A DNA stretch of 64,000 nucleotides. It comes from Gordionus sp. m RMFG-2023. Lineage: Eukaryota; Nematomorpha; Gordioida; Chordodea; Parachordodidae. The stretch covers positions 25,335,561-25,399,560 of the forward strand of contig NC_088775.1 of assembly GCF_954871325.1 (NCBI RefSeq), read 5' to 3'. Every line of letters starts with the position of its first letter. Within the stretch, counting starts at the first letter, position 1. The translations under genes were made by a program, and so were the position numbers. Under the pieces are notes generated by a model, which saw only the letters and a list, made by a program, of their open reading frames with translations, was not told where the DNA came from and did no database searches. Below, in pieces: positions 46,505 to 59,962 of this stretch.

Positions 46505-46720
46505 ATCCGTAGCTTTATCAAAACTAGTGATGGTAAACACAAAACTTTTTTTTTCATAGAATTTAAAATTTAAAATCCAGAAAAAGATGTTCAAATCATT
46601 ATCATTAGGAAGTCAGCAGCTTTAACTAATGATGGTAAATACACAAAATTATATTTAGATAGAATTTTCAATTTAAAATTTAGGAAAAAATATTCAAACC
46701 TTTATTATGGGATTGAAAAA
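46505..46720. repeat. ~108-bp direct repeat, two units
   Basis: Two units share GCTTTA-----TAGTGATGGTAAA, TTTAAAATTTAGG-AAAA and TTCAAA--TTATTAT in order. Rest of 46161-47712 is AT-rich with nothing seen. Confidence 0.6.
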
Positions 46721-47720
46721 AATTTTGTTGAAAATTTGTTTTTTTTATTGTATGTATGTATAAAAAAAATCTAATTGATAAATTTTGAGATCTCTATTTT
46801 TATTGGCTCGCCAATAATCAAAAAAATTATTCGATTATTTCAAATGAAAATGATTATGTGAAATTTTATAGTTGATAATTATTATATAACGTATTACTTC
46901 TGGTGACCAAGGGTAACACGTATCCTTATAGTAACTTTTCCACACTTATCTAAACTTCACAACCAGTAAAATCAATTCTTCTCATGTCTTTTTCACCAAT
47001 TTAATTTATTTTGTTTTAGGATTTTTTCTGAGTGGGTCTCCATTTTATCGTGAGGCATTTCTTTCCAAATAGTTATTTTTTCTTATCTAATAAAATTTAA
47101 TAAATAAACCCAATATATTTTAATAAAAAAGAAAAGTGAATCTTTATTACTATTTTAATCCTTTGAGGCTCGAAAAAAAGTGCCCGATAATTTTTTGTTT
47201 ATATTAATGTGTTTTATTTTTATCTATATAAATGAAATATAATTAAAATTTTTCAAAATTACACCTCCCCCAGTCATATCAGAATGTAGTAATTTTAAAA
47301 AATAATTAAAAGGGGACTTCCATCTTATTTATGTTTGAATACTCAAAATTAATTATATTATAACTTTAAAAATATAAAATCTGATATTTTTTAAAATTTT
47401 AACGTTGGTAAATTTAAGAATAAATGTTATATTATGATTAGCTCCTGTTTCAAATATAACTATTAATTTGGAATGTTTATAAAAATATATTAAATTTTAA
47501 TATTTTGTTGGCTTCAGATGGAGTAACTGGCGCTGGTAGCATAAATATGATTTTAAGGGGTGGTTTCAAAATCTCATCATGTCCATCAAAGAGTTTAAAC
47601 CTTTATCTATGCATTATAAGAATCCTGTACTTATACGATGTTATGTATATTATATAAATTTCATCATCCATAACCATTAAAAATATTATATATTATATAT
47701 TATTTTTATTTTTATTTATG

Positions 47721-48049
47721 TTAGCGTTGTGTTTTTTCCGACAATATTTTATTTTTTCAATTTTAAATCAATATTTGAGCGAGTTTTTTTAAATATAAAA
47801 ATTTGATTTTACCGGTAATATATTCTATCATGTATGGAATGCCTATAAATTTCAGACAATTTTGCCATAAACTTTTGAACTTAATATAATTTATATTAGT
47901 TTTTCCATAGATTTTTTATATAAATTATAAATGACCCTAAGGCTGGAATGCATTTCTGGCAAAATTAGATTTTAATTTTAAAATGTTCTAAAATAATGAT
48001 TTAAAGTTGAAAAAATAACACATTGCCGGGAAAAACACATTGCTACTAA
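47721..48049. mobile_element. MITE with TTAGCGTTGTGTTTTT ends
   Basis: 329 bp. Left TTAGCGTTGTGTTTTTTCCG and right CGGGAAAAACACATTGCTAC are inverted, with similarity continuing ~100 bp (TTATTTTTTCAATTTTAAAT against its inverse). Flanks TATTTATG (47713-47720) and CATTTATG (48050-48057) match at 7 of 8 bases, so an 8-bp duplication of hAT type is likely. Confidence 0.8.
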
Positions 48050-48469
48050 CATTTATGTATCCAAAGAATGATTTGACATTAATATAAAAATGTAAAATAT
48101 ATAAATTAAAATTAAAAAAGAAGGAGTTTATTTATAAAAAAACTTTAAGAAAATAAATTAAATTTATAAGCTTTTTGATGTTTTTTTACAATTAATTAAA
48201 ATTTTATTATGTCTTTTTTTAAGTTTTGAACATATTGACTGCTGTTTGGCAAGTTAGAGTAATGTTAGTCACTCAATATGGAGTTTGTTGAAAATAATAT
48301 TTTTATTCAGCTTTGCTCTTAAAATTGGTAATTTATCATATAATTTATTTAATAGGTAGTTGACCGTGTATCTCATGGTTGGTATCAGTCATTGTTGTGG
48401 TTATTTGGTAAATAAATTGTAAGTCAGTAAAATACTTTATTTTCAATATTAACACAATTATTTTCTTTT

Positions 48470-49440
48470 CTTTAGTTTATAATTCTAAAATATTCATCCA
48501 TACTATTTATATTATAAATTAATCACCTATAAAAACTTAGATTATATTATGATTGAGATTTTTTTTTAAAATTTATTCAAGATTTCTAATTTAAAATATA
48601 AGAATTACAAAATATTTTATAAATAGGGGAGGGATATTTTTTATGAAAACAGAAAATAAATTTTTATTATTATGAAAAGAAAAAAAAACAATTTCGTTTT
48701 TACATTGCAAAACTTTACAGGATGTTATAACTTCACTTTTTTATACCACAGTGGTAACATCACTTTCTCAATATTTTAGCAATCATTTATTCCGAAAATC
48801 ATCCGCAATATCTATCAGAAATAAATATTTAAAAAAAAATCATTTATATCTTTAACAGTTACATAAAATCTATTCCGCTGCACAATAATGCCTATTTAAT
48901 TAAAAAAATAGAATAGTTTTATATTTTTGATAAAATTAGTAAAATTATTATCTAATCTGATTAATGCAGCTATTCTGATCCATCCTTTGTAAACTCAATA
49001 AATTGAAAAAATCCTTATATAATTAAGCTGGAAAGCAACCACCAAACCTATATCCCTGCCAAGTTTTGTTTCTCAATACGATGATTATATTAGAAACCTA
49101 AATAATAAAGATTTCGGCTTAAAATAGTCCAAAATCAGTTATCTCAAATAAATTGGAAGTATCATTATCGTTGTAGGATATACCATTTTTTATTTATCAA
49201 ATATACCAGAATTTTGCTAATATTAAACTTTTATAAAAAATATTTTGCATAATATAAAATAAAAGGGCGGGATTTATAAAACGCAAAACATTCTCACGAA
49301 AATATTTAAAATATCAATGATATTATTTATTAGGTGGGATATATTTATGTTATATAAATAAATCAATTTGAAATGGAAAAATATGTTCCGCTGAGTATTT
49401 TTATTTTTAGGTGGGACAAATTACACCTTTAAAGGACAAA
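48470..49440. repeat. Diverged duplicate of the interior of the long-TIR element
   Basis: Shares ordered blocks with 49720-50600 at an offset of about 1.23 kb: GGGGAGGGATATTTTTT, AACAATTTC, then TACCAGAATTTTGCTAA, AAAAAATATTTTGCATAA and a GGCGGG/GGCGCG step followed by AAAATATTTAAA. Diverged; no coding capacity. Confidence 0.7.
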
Positions 49441-49539
49441 ATTAAATTTTTTCATGAGGCCTTTCATTCCTATGATAGTGTCTTTTTTCGCCCTCTTACT
49501 TGATTTAAAATCTAAATTATTATTTGTCACACACTTATA

Positions 49540-50892
49540 TATATGTCGTATGGGGATTCGTAATCCGTAGGGATTCGAAATCTCTTGATTTTAAATCCTT
49601 TACCGAGAGTGATTTAAAAAAAATTAAAATCCGACTTAACCGGAAATGTAATTTAGCAGTGTAGAATATTTACTCTATAAATTTCAGCTATAGACATTTT
49701 ATTATTTTTTAATTTAACCCTTTATTACTCCATTTCAACATAACCTCTATTGCTCACCTATAAAAAACTTAAATAAAATAATTACTGAGATTATTTAAAA
49801 TTTTATTTTTTGATATTTATTTAAATTTTATGACAAAATAATTTATAACTGGGGGAGGGATATTTTTTGTCCGACTGTGTATTATATAAATTAGTTTTTG
49901 TTGAAAAGAAATAAAACAATTTCATTTAGCGTTAATACATTGAGAAACTTTACAAATAGAACATGCCCAGGATGTCCTTACCTTATATCATCAGCGATAT
50001 ATTTTTTATGAAATTTTGAAGAAGTCGATATTGAATTGCTTTGTAAGGATGATGATCCCCCCAAGTCAATAATCTTTTGAGATAGAAGATTCTCGATAAT
50101 TTTTAATCGAAAATTTTTCATAGAAAACTCTTAAATATTCTAAAACTTGGTAGGGATATTGGTTTTGTAATTACCCACCAATCTAATTCAATTAGGTTGT
50201 CCTCGACTTCCTCCGAATATATTTCAAAAGAAGAATCCGAAGTACTTATATCAGACTAAAAATTTTTATCAAAAACATAAAATTTCTAAAAAATAAATGT
50301 AAAATAAGCATTATTACACAGCAGTACATAAAATGACCGAATACTTTTGTTGTAACTGTCAAAAAAATAAATTATAATTTTTAAAAATATTGATATTTAT
50401 GATAAATATATAGAATATATATGTTTCTTATCATTTTTATTTATCAAATATACCAGAATTTTGCTAAAGTAGATTTAAAAATTATATAAAAAATATTTTG
50501 CATAAAATAAAATAAAAAGGCGCGAAAATATTTAAATAAACATAAATAATATTATTTTTTATATTGGATATATTTATCCCATCATCTGTGTATTAAATAA
50601 AATAAAAAAATCAAGCCTGGTAAAATTGTCCCACAGTGTATTAAATGCCCTTTTTTAAGTAATTTTTGTGTAATAAAGGGTTAAATAAATATATATATAT
50701 TAATATAAATTAGAATAAGTTCTTAAGTTCATGCTAAAATTGGCTGAAATTTATAGGGTAAATATTCTACACATGCTAGAATACATTGCCGGTTGAATCG
50801 GATTTTAAATTTTTTAAAATCGCCATCGGTAAAGGATTTAAAATCAAGAGATTTCGAATCCCCACGTATTCCGAATCCCCATACTACATATA
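49540..50892. mobile_element. Element with ~200-bp inverted repeats
   Basis: Left arm about 49540-49735, right arm about 50665-50892. Both carry GTATGGGGATTCG, GATTCGAAATCTCTTGATTT, TAAATCCTTTACCGA and, further in, GAATATTTAC followed by AAATTTCAGC, in inverted order. The interior (~930 bp) is non-coding. Long inverted repeats without coding sequence suggest a MULE-like or foldback element. Target duplication not clear. Confidence 0.8.
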
Positions 50893-51972
50893 TAATATTA
50901 TCCATTTGTATACATAAATTTTAACAGTAAACTACTTTTAAAAATGAAACTATTTTAAACACATTTTACTACTATCTTTTTTTTTTCTTAATACTACCAA
51001 TTATTAAATAATTTATTTTTTTTTAAATTCATTTCTGGTATTTCACACATTTTTTTAAATCATGATTAATGAAAATTTTTTCTTTTCTATTTTCAACAAT
51101 TCAAATCTTTATATATTTCACCTTCTCTTTTTAAACCATTCACATTTTAATTTACACTTTCTTTTAACAATATTAAATTTTTGCTTTAATATTTATATTC
51201 GCAAAATATTTTAGCTTTTCTTACTCAATGCTTTCATTTGGCCCTAAAGAAAAAATATCAAACTTAAGATTATTGATAAATAATACTGTTCATTAATTTT
51301 TATTACTGGATCAAGTCCAAAATTTTTAGGTCATTGGGTTCTTTAATTTCTGATTTTTTCATATAAAATGAAATTTAAAATCGTGCACAATACGTAAAAT
51401 AAATCAATTTAATAAATTATAAATTGATGATTTTACGCTTTCTTTCAATTTATTACATAACATATACAATATTTTCAAAACAATAATTAAAAATAACAAT
51501 GGAATATTAAATAATGAATCCGTTCTTTAAATATACAAAGGAAATGAGCTAAACCTCGTAATTATGAGATTGATATTAAAATAGTGAATTGTATCTGCAA
51601 ATCTTGGCATATTTATATTAAGTTTCTAAGTGACGATTTGAATGAAATGAATATTGTTGAATGTGGAATGTTCCCGCTATTACTTAAAGGAAATGTTACG
51701 GATATTATTATAAATTATCTTGGTTTAAATGTCAAATTTAATAAGATATAACAATAGAATTAAAAATAAAACGATAAATAGTAAATTTAACTCATAAAAA
51801 TAAGTAAATTATGAAGTATAATACATAATTATATCAATAGGTACATATTTTAATCACCTATATGATAAATAGTTTCTATAATATCATTTAAATTTTCTTG
51901 AGAGAAACACTAAGTAATAAGCAAATTAAAATAATAATTATTAAGGAAAAATATCAGGGGCGGTGGGAGTAT
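50893..51972. other. AT-rich 3' flank of receptor gene 3
   Basis: No gene or repeat recognised; poly(T)-rich stretches near 50980-51200. Confidence 0.5.
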
Positions 51973-54900
51973 TTAAGAGGCAACTAAACTGAGTTGCCTC
52001 ATCTTGTTCATGGCAATTATTTTTGATATGGTATTAAAGAAAATTTGCACATAAAGAAATATTATAAATATTATAAGCAATACGATGATCGAAACGATAC
52101 CGGGTAAGGAAAAGTAAATCAATACGCCCAAAATATAAATACAAACGTTCGATAAAATATTTATCTGCAAATTTTTTATTTCCATATATGCCTGAGTGAA
52201 TTTTAGATTTATCTGGATGGTTTGAGCGCATAAATACATCAAAATCAGCATCTGAAAACATAATTCTATGATGAGGAAGCCATTATTTATGGGGTAAGGA
52301 GAACAATATTCACTTACAAGAGGAGTCGTATCAGAATTGTTTGTGTTTTTAGAACGCGATATATATTTTGTAAAATTTTCAACACGTAATATAGAACTGT
52401 TCCCCATCATAAAGTATGAAGCCACCACAAAAATCTAAAAATAATTTTTACATAGTAAATATAATATTTTATCCTTGTCTGAGGAAGAAATCAGATGGGG
52501 TAACAAACATTCCTTGGGTTAGAGGAAAATACCTTATTTGGGATTTCACTTGTATCACCCAATTTTCCTCCAACTCAAGATAAAATATTAGAAAGTACCA
52601 GGACTTTTCAGATTTACCTTTATTCCAATCGTTATTTCCACTAATGGGTTCCATGACCCGTATGCTATCATTTTTATGAGGCTTTAGGTAAAAAATAATT
52701 CTAAATTTATTATAATCATGGATCCTTAAAATCTTACAATCAACTCAAATCTCCGTGTTTCAAGACACTTATCTTAATTTCCTTGCAAAGAAGACCTCTT
52801 TTTGTTTATTTCCCTCTTTCTAAGATAGTTTTTATTTTTGTATTGTTTTAAATTGTTTACATGTTTTATTTTTTACCTATATTAAATAATAAGTTAATAC
52901 AAATAGTCCATCAAAAATGAAGGGAATGGCATATTGTTGTGAATTATAAATGATGGTGAATCACATATGGTGACGAAACACAAATTCCTGTGAACTATAT
53001 TCGGGAGAATAACAAATTGCCACAAATGGTCATGAAACAAAAATGGTTGTGAATCATAATTAATTTCAAAAAACGAATCATATTTGGCTATGAGTTAGAA
53101 AGGTGACCAATCACAAATGCTTGTGGAAATAATATTTTGATTTCTTCTTACCTCTATTTATTGATTTATTTAATAAAGAAATTCATAAATAAAAACAAAT
53201 CATGATTATAAAAAATAGCATAATTAAATAAGACTTAAAAAGTGAAATAGGTTTATTTGCATTTCTATGAACAACAGCAATTGATTTGATGAATTGTTAT
53301 TTTAATGACATGATTTAGGTAGAAAGCTTTATTAAAATCTTCACTTATTTGGCTTTATTTTCTACCTAATATGATCAATTTTTAGCTCTCACAAGACTCC
53401 TTAGGTATTGGTGACAATGGAATAGATATTTCATTAAGAGTTCCGCTGAACAAATTGCACTAACATTGATTCGGGCTAAAAAAAAATTAACTCATTTGTA
53501 ATCCCAAGCAACTGAAAACTAGAAAACAAACGTATAAGATTGATAGGATCAGGTCTTTATTGTTGATATAAGTGATCTGCATCGAGAGGCATTGTTCTTA
53601 TGAGTCACTCGATAAGAGAAAATTATGGAATGAGACAAAATTAACGGGGTGAGACATGAAACACTAAAATGATTATAGCTAAAAAAATTTGGGTGGCTGA
53701 CTAACTTCCTGAAATTGATAACTAAATTAAAGGCTCATCAATAATTAAATAGGGCTGCTAACAAACTTTGCTACTAGAAGTTATGAAAAATAAAGAATAA
53801 TATAGTTAGATAGAGAATTTCTATTTTTGAAAAAAAATACAAGGAAATTCATTTTAGAAATTCAGTATGTTGATCCCAACAACCAAAACGAAAGTTCTTG
53901 GATCATGAAGATCAAACATCTTTATTTATAGGTCACTTTATAGAGGTACTCCTTTATGAAGATGGCCATTATAACTTCTTTTTTCCTTTTTTCTATGGTC
54001 ACTCATAGAAGGTAAAGAAAAAATATCGACAAAAGATGTATAATGATGTTTCGTTAGAATTTTAGCAAATAAATATAACAGAAAAATATTTTAAAATTAA
54101 TCTACAAAACTATGATTGATTTTTCATCCTATTTTTTTATCAAAAAAATACTGAAATATAGATTTTACCTGAACGGAACATATTAGAATGGCAGTGATAA
54201 GTGCGCGCTTTTCATATTTAATATCCTTGAATCCCGGTTTGTTAATTCTTAATCGTTTAACTATTATATTCTGTTTACTTGATAAAGAACCAAAAATCAG
54301 GGAAACTGATAACAAGAACAAAGATAATGCGATCCCACATTTAGGTTTATCCGGCTGAGGACTAGTTACAAGAAATGCAGATATAAATCCAAAAAATATT
54401 CCCACGTATTGCAAATACAATAAAGATCGAAATTCTAATTTGAACGGGGTAGATTGATATTTTTGTATATAGAATATGACCATAGTAATAGCAAAAAGGA
54501 TCCCTATAAAAGCGATAACATTTATTAATTTCCAATAATTAGTGTAGTGTCTGATATTAATAATTGGCATGTTGATACATACGGTTCTGTTTAAACTGGG
54601 CCATTTGTAGCTCGGACAGGATAAGCACCTCCGGAAATTATTCATTCTTAACTGATATTGTGGCGTAAAAATACTACTTCTTTCGTTACAGGTGCGACAT
54701 GTCCAACAGCATTTACTTGAGGTTGACATTTTGTATTCATTTATTTGACATGGTGCAGAACAACGTGAAGTTGGTGCCGTTAGATTATTGTAGTATGTAT
54801 AATTTCTCCATGTGAAATTCGAAATCAATTTTAATTGACTCCCATTTTCCTTGTTAGACTCATAACTTCCTACCGTATATAAATCGTAACGACTATTGAA

Positions 54901-57900
54901 TTTTAGAAAGTTACCAATTCTTAATGGGTTATTTACTGATCGATCCGAATTAAAATCAATTTTACCTGACATTCCATAAAATGAGACATTTAGAAGATAG
55001 GGCTTTAAATTGTTATCAATTATGCAATTTTTTAATTGGCTTTTATTAATATTAGAACATTTTTTCCTTATAAGATCATCAATAGAAAACAATAAAGCCA
55101 TGGTGGCATCCATACTTAGAGAAATTCTCTTATCTAATTTAATACCATTACTTGTGTTTAAATTTAACAGGGTATCGTTTTCATGATTTAAAAGCCTATT
55201 CCTAATGCTATTAAACCATGGATGATATGGATCAATAATTTTATCCTTGTTTAGCAACCAAGAAGAATAATTGGCTGAATCACTACCAAACTGAAAAACA
55301 GTTATTGCTCCTTCGACCATTTTTGCTAAGCCCAGCCTTACTAACTGTTCTGTCGATGGCCAAGTATCAATCCCTATGTATATAAAATCTGGATCTGAAT
55401 TTATGGAATGTATTGATTTTAAGACATCGCCAAATTGATAATCGTGAAGGAATAAAAAAATAACTCTTGCTTTTGTTTTATTCACCAAAGCTTCAAAGGA
55501 TGCCTTCGACATATTGACATTAAAAGTTTCTATTTCGATTTCATGCCAAATGCAAAACTTTTCGCGAGTAGTTGCAGCATTTAATTGATCCCTGAACCAG
55601 GCAAAATATGGCGTGGATGAATAAATTATGGCTACTTCACTCCATTGAAAGAGTCTAAGTAAACTGAGTAAGGCATTGAGATACAATATTTGATTTGAGG
55701 TTATTCGGAATAGATAATTGAATCTGGTATAGTTTTAATATTAAAAAATAATAATTATAGTATAAATGTTTATATGATAATTAGCTAATTGTTATATATT
55801 TTTTTATATATCACTTTATATAAATCTTATAATTATTAATTACTGGGAAAGTTTTACTTTTTAAAAATAATAATTTTTAAGGAACACTTATGCCCTCCCA
55901 TTAACTTACAAGTTTAAAATTTACCAAAGAAATATGGAAAAGATAATATTAAGAAAGTTAAAAAGAAATTTATTAAATGTTACAATCAAATGCTAGAACA
56001 CAAGTTTAGAATAAATTCGGTTATCTGTTATTGAGGTGTAAGCACAAAAACGATGAGGAGTAAAAAAAGTAAATAAAGATGAAGATGTAATATTATGGTC
56101 TAACAAGTAGGGAAAGAAAGGAGTTTTGAACGAATGTAAGGAGGAAAAAGTGCAATTGTGAAAAATTAAAATACTGTAGCATAAAAGGCAGAATGAATTA
56201 CACATTAGTAACTATAATAATAAAATATTGAAAAGTTAAGAATTGTAAATAATAAAACATGAGAACCGTATACAATAATTTTTGGCAGTCTGGTTACATC
56301 AAGATGGGCGTGTTATGAAATAAAAGCAAAGAGTTTAAATCGTTAATGGGCAGTGCTTAGGATGAATTTAAGAATATCAAGATTTAAGCCGGATATTCGA
56401 TCAATAATAAATGGAGTATAAATTTTTTGAAATGGCTTCCCCGGCCATATTTAAATGGTTGATAACAGAACTAAAATAAAAATATAAATACTTGCATACC
56501 TCTTATTTTGAAAGAAAAAAAATACCTAACTCTGTATTCACAGTTAGCGCGAATTCGCGGCTAATTATATAAAATATGATATAAATATAATAATTTTACA
56601 CTAATTTTTGTGTACACAGCAGCGAATTTGCGCTAACTATGAATGTAGGGTTATATAAACTTACAAATAAAAAGTTTTTAAGAAAATTTACGCCTATAAA
56701 CAAATTTCTAAAATTCAAATAAATACTCATAAAAATATTTTTTTTATAAGTTATAAATTAAAAATTAAAATAAATTTTTTTTTATACAAACTTGCTATAT
56801 TCTATTCAAGTTAATTGCTTTGCTAGAATGTTATTTTAATTGGAAATTAAATATCCATGATTTCATTTTCAGCCCTGTTCAAATAAAAATCCGAATCCAA
56901 AATCAGCAATACAAAAAATAAATTATAAACGTGGCAATTAAAAAATATCTAGGTCTAAAATTGTCAAAAAATATCTACTTCAATCTCCGAAATAAATATC
57001 CGATGATTGATTTCACTTTTCTATTTCGAAACCTCATTAAATTTTGAAAATGGAATGGATCGATTCAATAAAACGATATTTTTAAAAAATATTTATTATT
57101 TTTACTTATAGTTAGTGTTGTTAAACGGCTCGATTTGAGCCGATTTTAAAACCGACTAACTCAATATTTCCAGATTAATACGCAAGGCTGACGAATTTGC
57201 TCAACGATGGCACAACAGTTTGGGTATCTATTAGCGAAATGGGGCTTAGACAATATTTTTCTGGCTACCATAATGAGTTAGCCGTTTTTAGAAATCTGCT
57301 CAAATCGAGCTGTTTAACAACACTACTTAAAGTAATATAAGAATATGATTATTTTGCTTCCAATAAATATAGACTTTATGTTTTTCATATTTTTCGGTTT
57401 AATTTTATTTTAAGTTTTTAATAATAAAAAAATTATTTTTATTCATCTACCAATCAAATTTCTATATAAAAGGAATTATTAATTCCTTAAAAAAAATGAC
57501 TATTTTATATGGGTTTTCGGTATAATTTCATTTTACTAAATTTGCTTATTAAATTTTTTAATCATCCCAATTCTTACATTTTTAAGGTCTCTCCCTTGTT
57601 TTCATAATTAGTTCTATTATATAAAATAAATTTAATAATTATTTATTTTATTTCAAATTAAAATTTTAAACTCAATTATGCTAAATTTAAATAATGAAAA
57701 TGGAATCAATAATTTTCAAGTCGAAAAAATTATAGGAACAACAAATACCTAATTAGCAATATAGGTGTTGGCTATTAGGGAACATGGATCACGAAAACCA
57801 TAAAAGGCAAACGCACATACAATTAGAATAACTTAATAAATTCATACTATAAACTTTACTTATAAAAACTATGTTTATGTAAAATTAAATTTTAAAAAAT

Positions 57901-59222
57901 TTTAAAGGATAATTTCTGATCATTTAAAAATTCGGTGATTTGAAAAATTTAGATAGGTTAATAGTGTATGTGGAATTTTTTTATATACGAAAATACTAAA
58001 TTTTTAATAGAAAAAATAACCATTCGAGTATTCAACCTAGGACTCACAAGAACCCTAAACTCAAAATATCTTTGATTCCCTAGATAAATTAAATTCGAAA
58101 ATAAGCTTTTGATCTAATTTTCTTAATTTTATAGGATATGTATTGCACACAGAACACTATACTAAAATGTATGCACATTTATATCAAATTATTGGATTAT
58201 TTTTAAACTTTAAAATTTAATACTTCTTAGCGAGTTATAAATTTGGAAAAGCTGATTTTATTGGATATAGATTTAAGCAAGTTGTTGAATACTTACCCTT
58301 AATTATCAAAAAACAATTTTGTAAGATATTAAATAGTTATTATTAGTTTAAAGTAAAGTTAACAATTTTATTAAGAAAGATTATTAGGAACTGCATAATA
58401 CAATAAATTAAATATGAAATAAATTACTTTTGTCCCTTGAGTTCTACTGAACTCGCCTCAGGGCTTATGTGCGGTAATCGGTAATATGATAATAATGGCG
58501 ATACGTAATAGGCGCTTAGACTTTTGAGTGGTCCGATTAATCCTGGCAAACCAATTTTGTTTCTGATTATGTTTTGAATTATGCTCTGAATCTACACATC
58601 ATTTTTTTTATTTAAATTAACAGGTGAAAATTGACTAATAAATCTTTATGAAATTTAATTTTATTTTGAAAAATAAAATTAGTAAGATATTTAGAAACTC
58701 ATTTTAGAAAATATTTATTCATTCTTAAAAATAATTAATTATAATTTTCCTCTCAATAAAATCTTTGAATTTATTTAAAAGATAGAACAATCCTTCGAAT
58801 AATCAATGCTTATTATATCCTATACAAATATTGAAAGTCTGTAAAAATTTAATAAAATAATTTTAAAGTCAATGATGTAAAATAAATAAAGATTTGTTTA
58901 ATCTTACTTGGGCAGTTCCAACATGAGAACATGTAGGCAGAATGTAATAACCGATACTTATATTATGAGAGGGTAGGAATAAATTTTTATTTAGCATCTC
59001 GATGATGTAAACCATACTATAAGCTTTAAGTATGGATAAATAATTTAATTCCTCCGAGCACATAGAAACAGGGTTCGTATTCCTTTCATATATTCCATAG
59101 AGACCTCCCACATTTATATCTTCCAGGTTGACCAATTCGGTAATGGGAAAATCTATGAGCATATTTTCACTATGACACACCATTAATAAAAAAGTGCATA
59201 TAGATATACTTAAAATTGACAT
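51973..59222 (-). CDS. Class C GPCR (metabotropic glutamate receptor-like), gene 3
   Basis: Four exons on the minus strand: 59222-58908, 58591-58428, 55723-54169, 52434-51973; phases 0, 2, 0 as in gene 2; predicted 831 residues, no internal stop. Signal peptide (LSISICTFLLMVC, about residues 3-16), venus-flytrap domain with NVGGLYGIY, PTCS, GLIGPLKS and GIDTW, complete nine-cysteine linker (CSAPC, CCWTC, CLSC, NRTVC), then seven helices with SKQNIIVKRL after helix 3, CAQTIQINLKFTQ before helix 6 and a TISKI step in helix 7 where gene 2 has TIPKM. Tail of about ten residues. Donors are CAA/GTAAGA, AAAA/GTAATT and CAG/GTAAAA. Introns are 316, 2704 and 1734 bp; introns 2 and 3 hold MITEs and short repeats. 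More diverged from gene 2 than pseudogene 1 is. Ligand and G-protein partner unknown; plasma-membrane receptor by family. Confidence 0.9.
52920..53140. repeat. Degenerate GGTTGTGAATCA repeats in intron 3 of gene 3
   Basis: About nine loose ~22-bp units: TTGTTGTGAATTATAAATGA, TGGTGAATCACATATGG, TGGTTGTGAATCATAATT and similar. Decayed minisatellite. The rest of the intron (52435-54168) shows nothing else. Confidence 0.6.
56530..56650. mobile_element. Small MITE with ATTCACAGTTAGCGCGAA ends
   Basis: 121 bp in intron 2 of gene 3. Left CTCTGTATTCACAGTTAGCG and right CGCTAACTATGAATGTAGGG are inverted over ~35 bp. Terminal ATTCA-AGT is shared with the Harbinger-like MITE at 3664-3882, suggesting one superfamily. 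Flanks TAA/TTA. Confidence 0.75.
57113..57325. mobile_element. MITE, best copy of the TAGTGTTGTTAAACGGC family
   Basis: 213 bp in intron 2 of gene 3. Left TAGTGTTGTTAAACGGCTCG with ATTTGAGC, right its close inverse; similarity runs ~70 bp (GAGTTAGCCG-TTTTA). Flanks CTTATAGT (57105-57112) and CTTAAAGT (57326-57333) match at 7 of 8, fitting a hAT-type 8-bp duplication. Confidence 0.85.
58428..58591 (-). CDS. Exon 2 of receptor gene 3
   Basis: 164 bp between acceptor TGTGTAG and donor AAAA/GTAATT. Codes for IQSIIQNIIRNKIGLPGLIG then PLKSLSAYYVSPLLSYYRLP and HISPEASSVELKGQ. Same length and phases as exon 2 of gene 2 (13727-13890). Joins to exon 3 as ...KFNYLFRITSNQ. Confidence 0.9.
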
Positions 59223-59962
59223 TTTGAAGAAAATTTATTTAAAAAAAAATTATACAAAAATAATTATTTCAGATATAAAAAAAAATGTTATTGGCATATA
59301 AGGTAATCCCTCAAATTTCTAAAACAATCTCTATTGGGGGGGGGAATTCATATTTTAAGATTCTTTATAACTGAAGAAACCTTGTTCTTACCAAAGATTG
59401 ATTAATTGCATACATTGAAAAATATTGATTTTTAAAATAAAAGATATTGTTAAGATGTGTTTTATATTAATTTACCTATTTATTTGAAAGGAACTATATT
59501 AATTGATTTGTAAAATATTTATACAATAGAAGTCTCCAAAACAAGTCTGAAAAACAAAAATGTGCCCAGAATTTTAATTAACTATATTTGTCCGACTGGT
59601 GTTAGGACTATTTAAAAATTTTCAGATTTATTTGATACGGGAGGAAGCCCAAAAAATCTGAAACTCCACACTAAAAAAAATGTTTTGAAAAGTTCATTAT
59701 TTATTTTAATTTTGCAGACGTTTTATTTATGTATATGGAATTAGCTATTTTATACTAATTTATGTGGTGTTTCAATAGTAAGATTTTTTTTTTACGATTT
59801 AGGGGCTTTTACCTAAGCCTAGAGATTTAATCAAAAGGGAGTCAAACCTTTCTGCCATCTGATAAAATCGCTTCATTAGAGACGATTTTTAAAAACGGAT
59901 AACCCAATTTTTTAGCAAGAAAAATATTTCCTACTCGAATATTCCTCTAGTAGATGTCCAAA
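59223..59962. other. Region upstream of receptor gene 3
   Basis: AT-rich. A G run lies at 59335-59344. No TATA box can be separated from background. The stretch 59790-59960 has CCTAAGCCTAGAGATTT, seen also in the MITE relic at 61504-61700, so it may be part of an older copy of that family. Confidence 0.4.

Noticed and set aside
52469-52654. 61-codon minus frame upstream of exon 4 of gene 3
   Set aside because: Lies in intron 3; no match in gene 2 intron 3 or in any domain I know.
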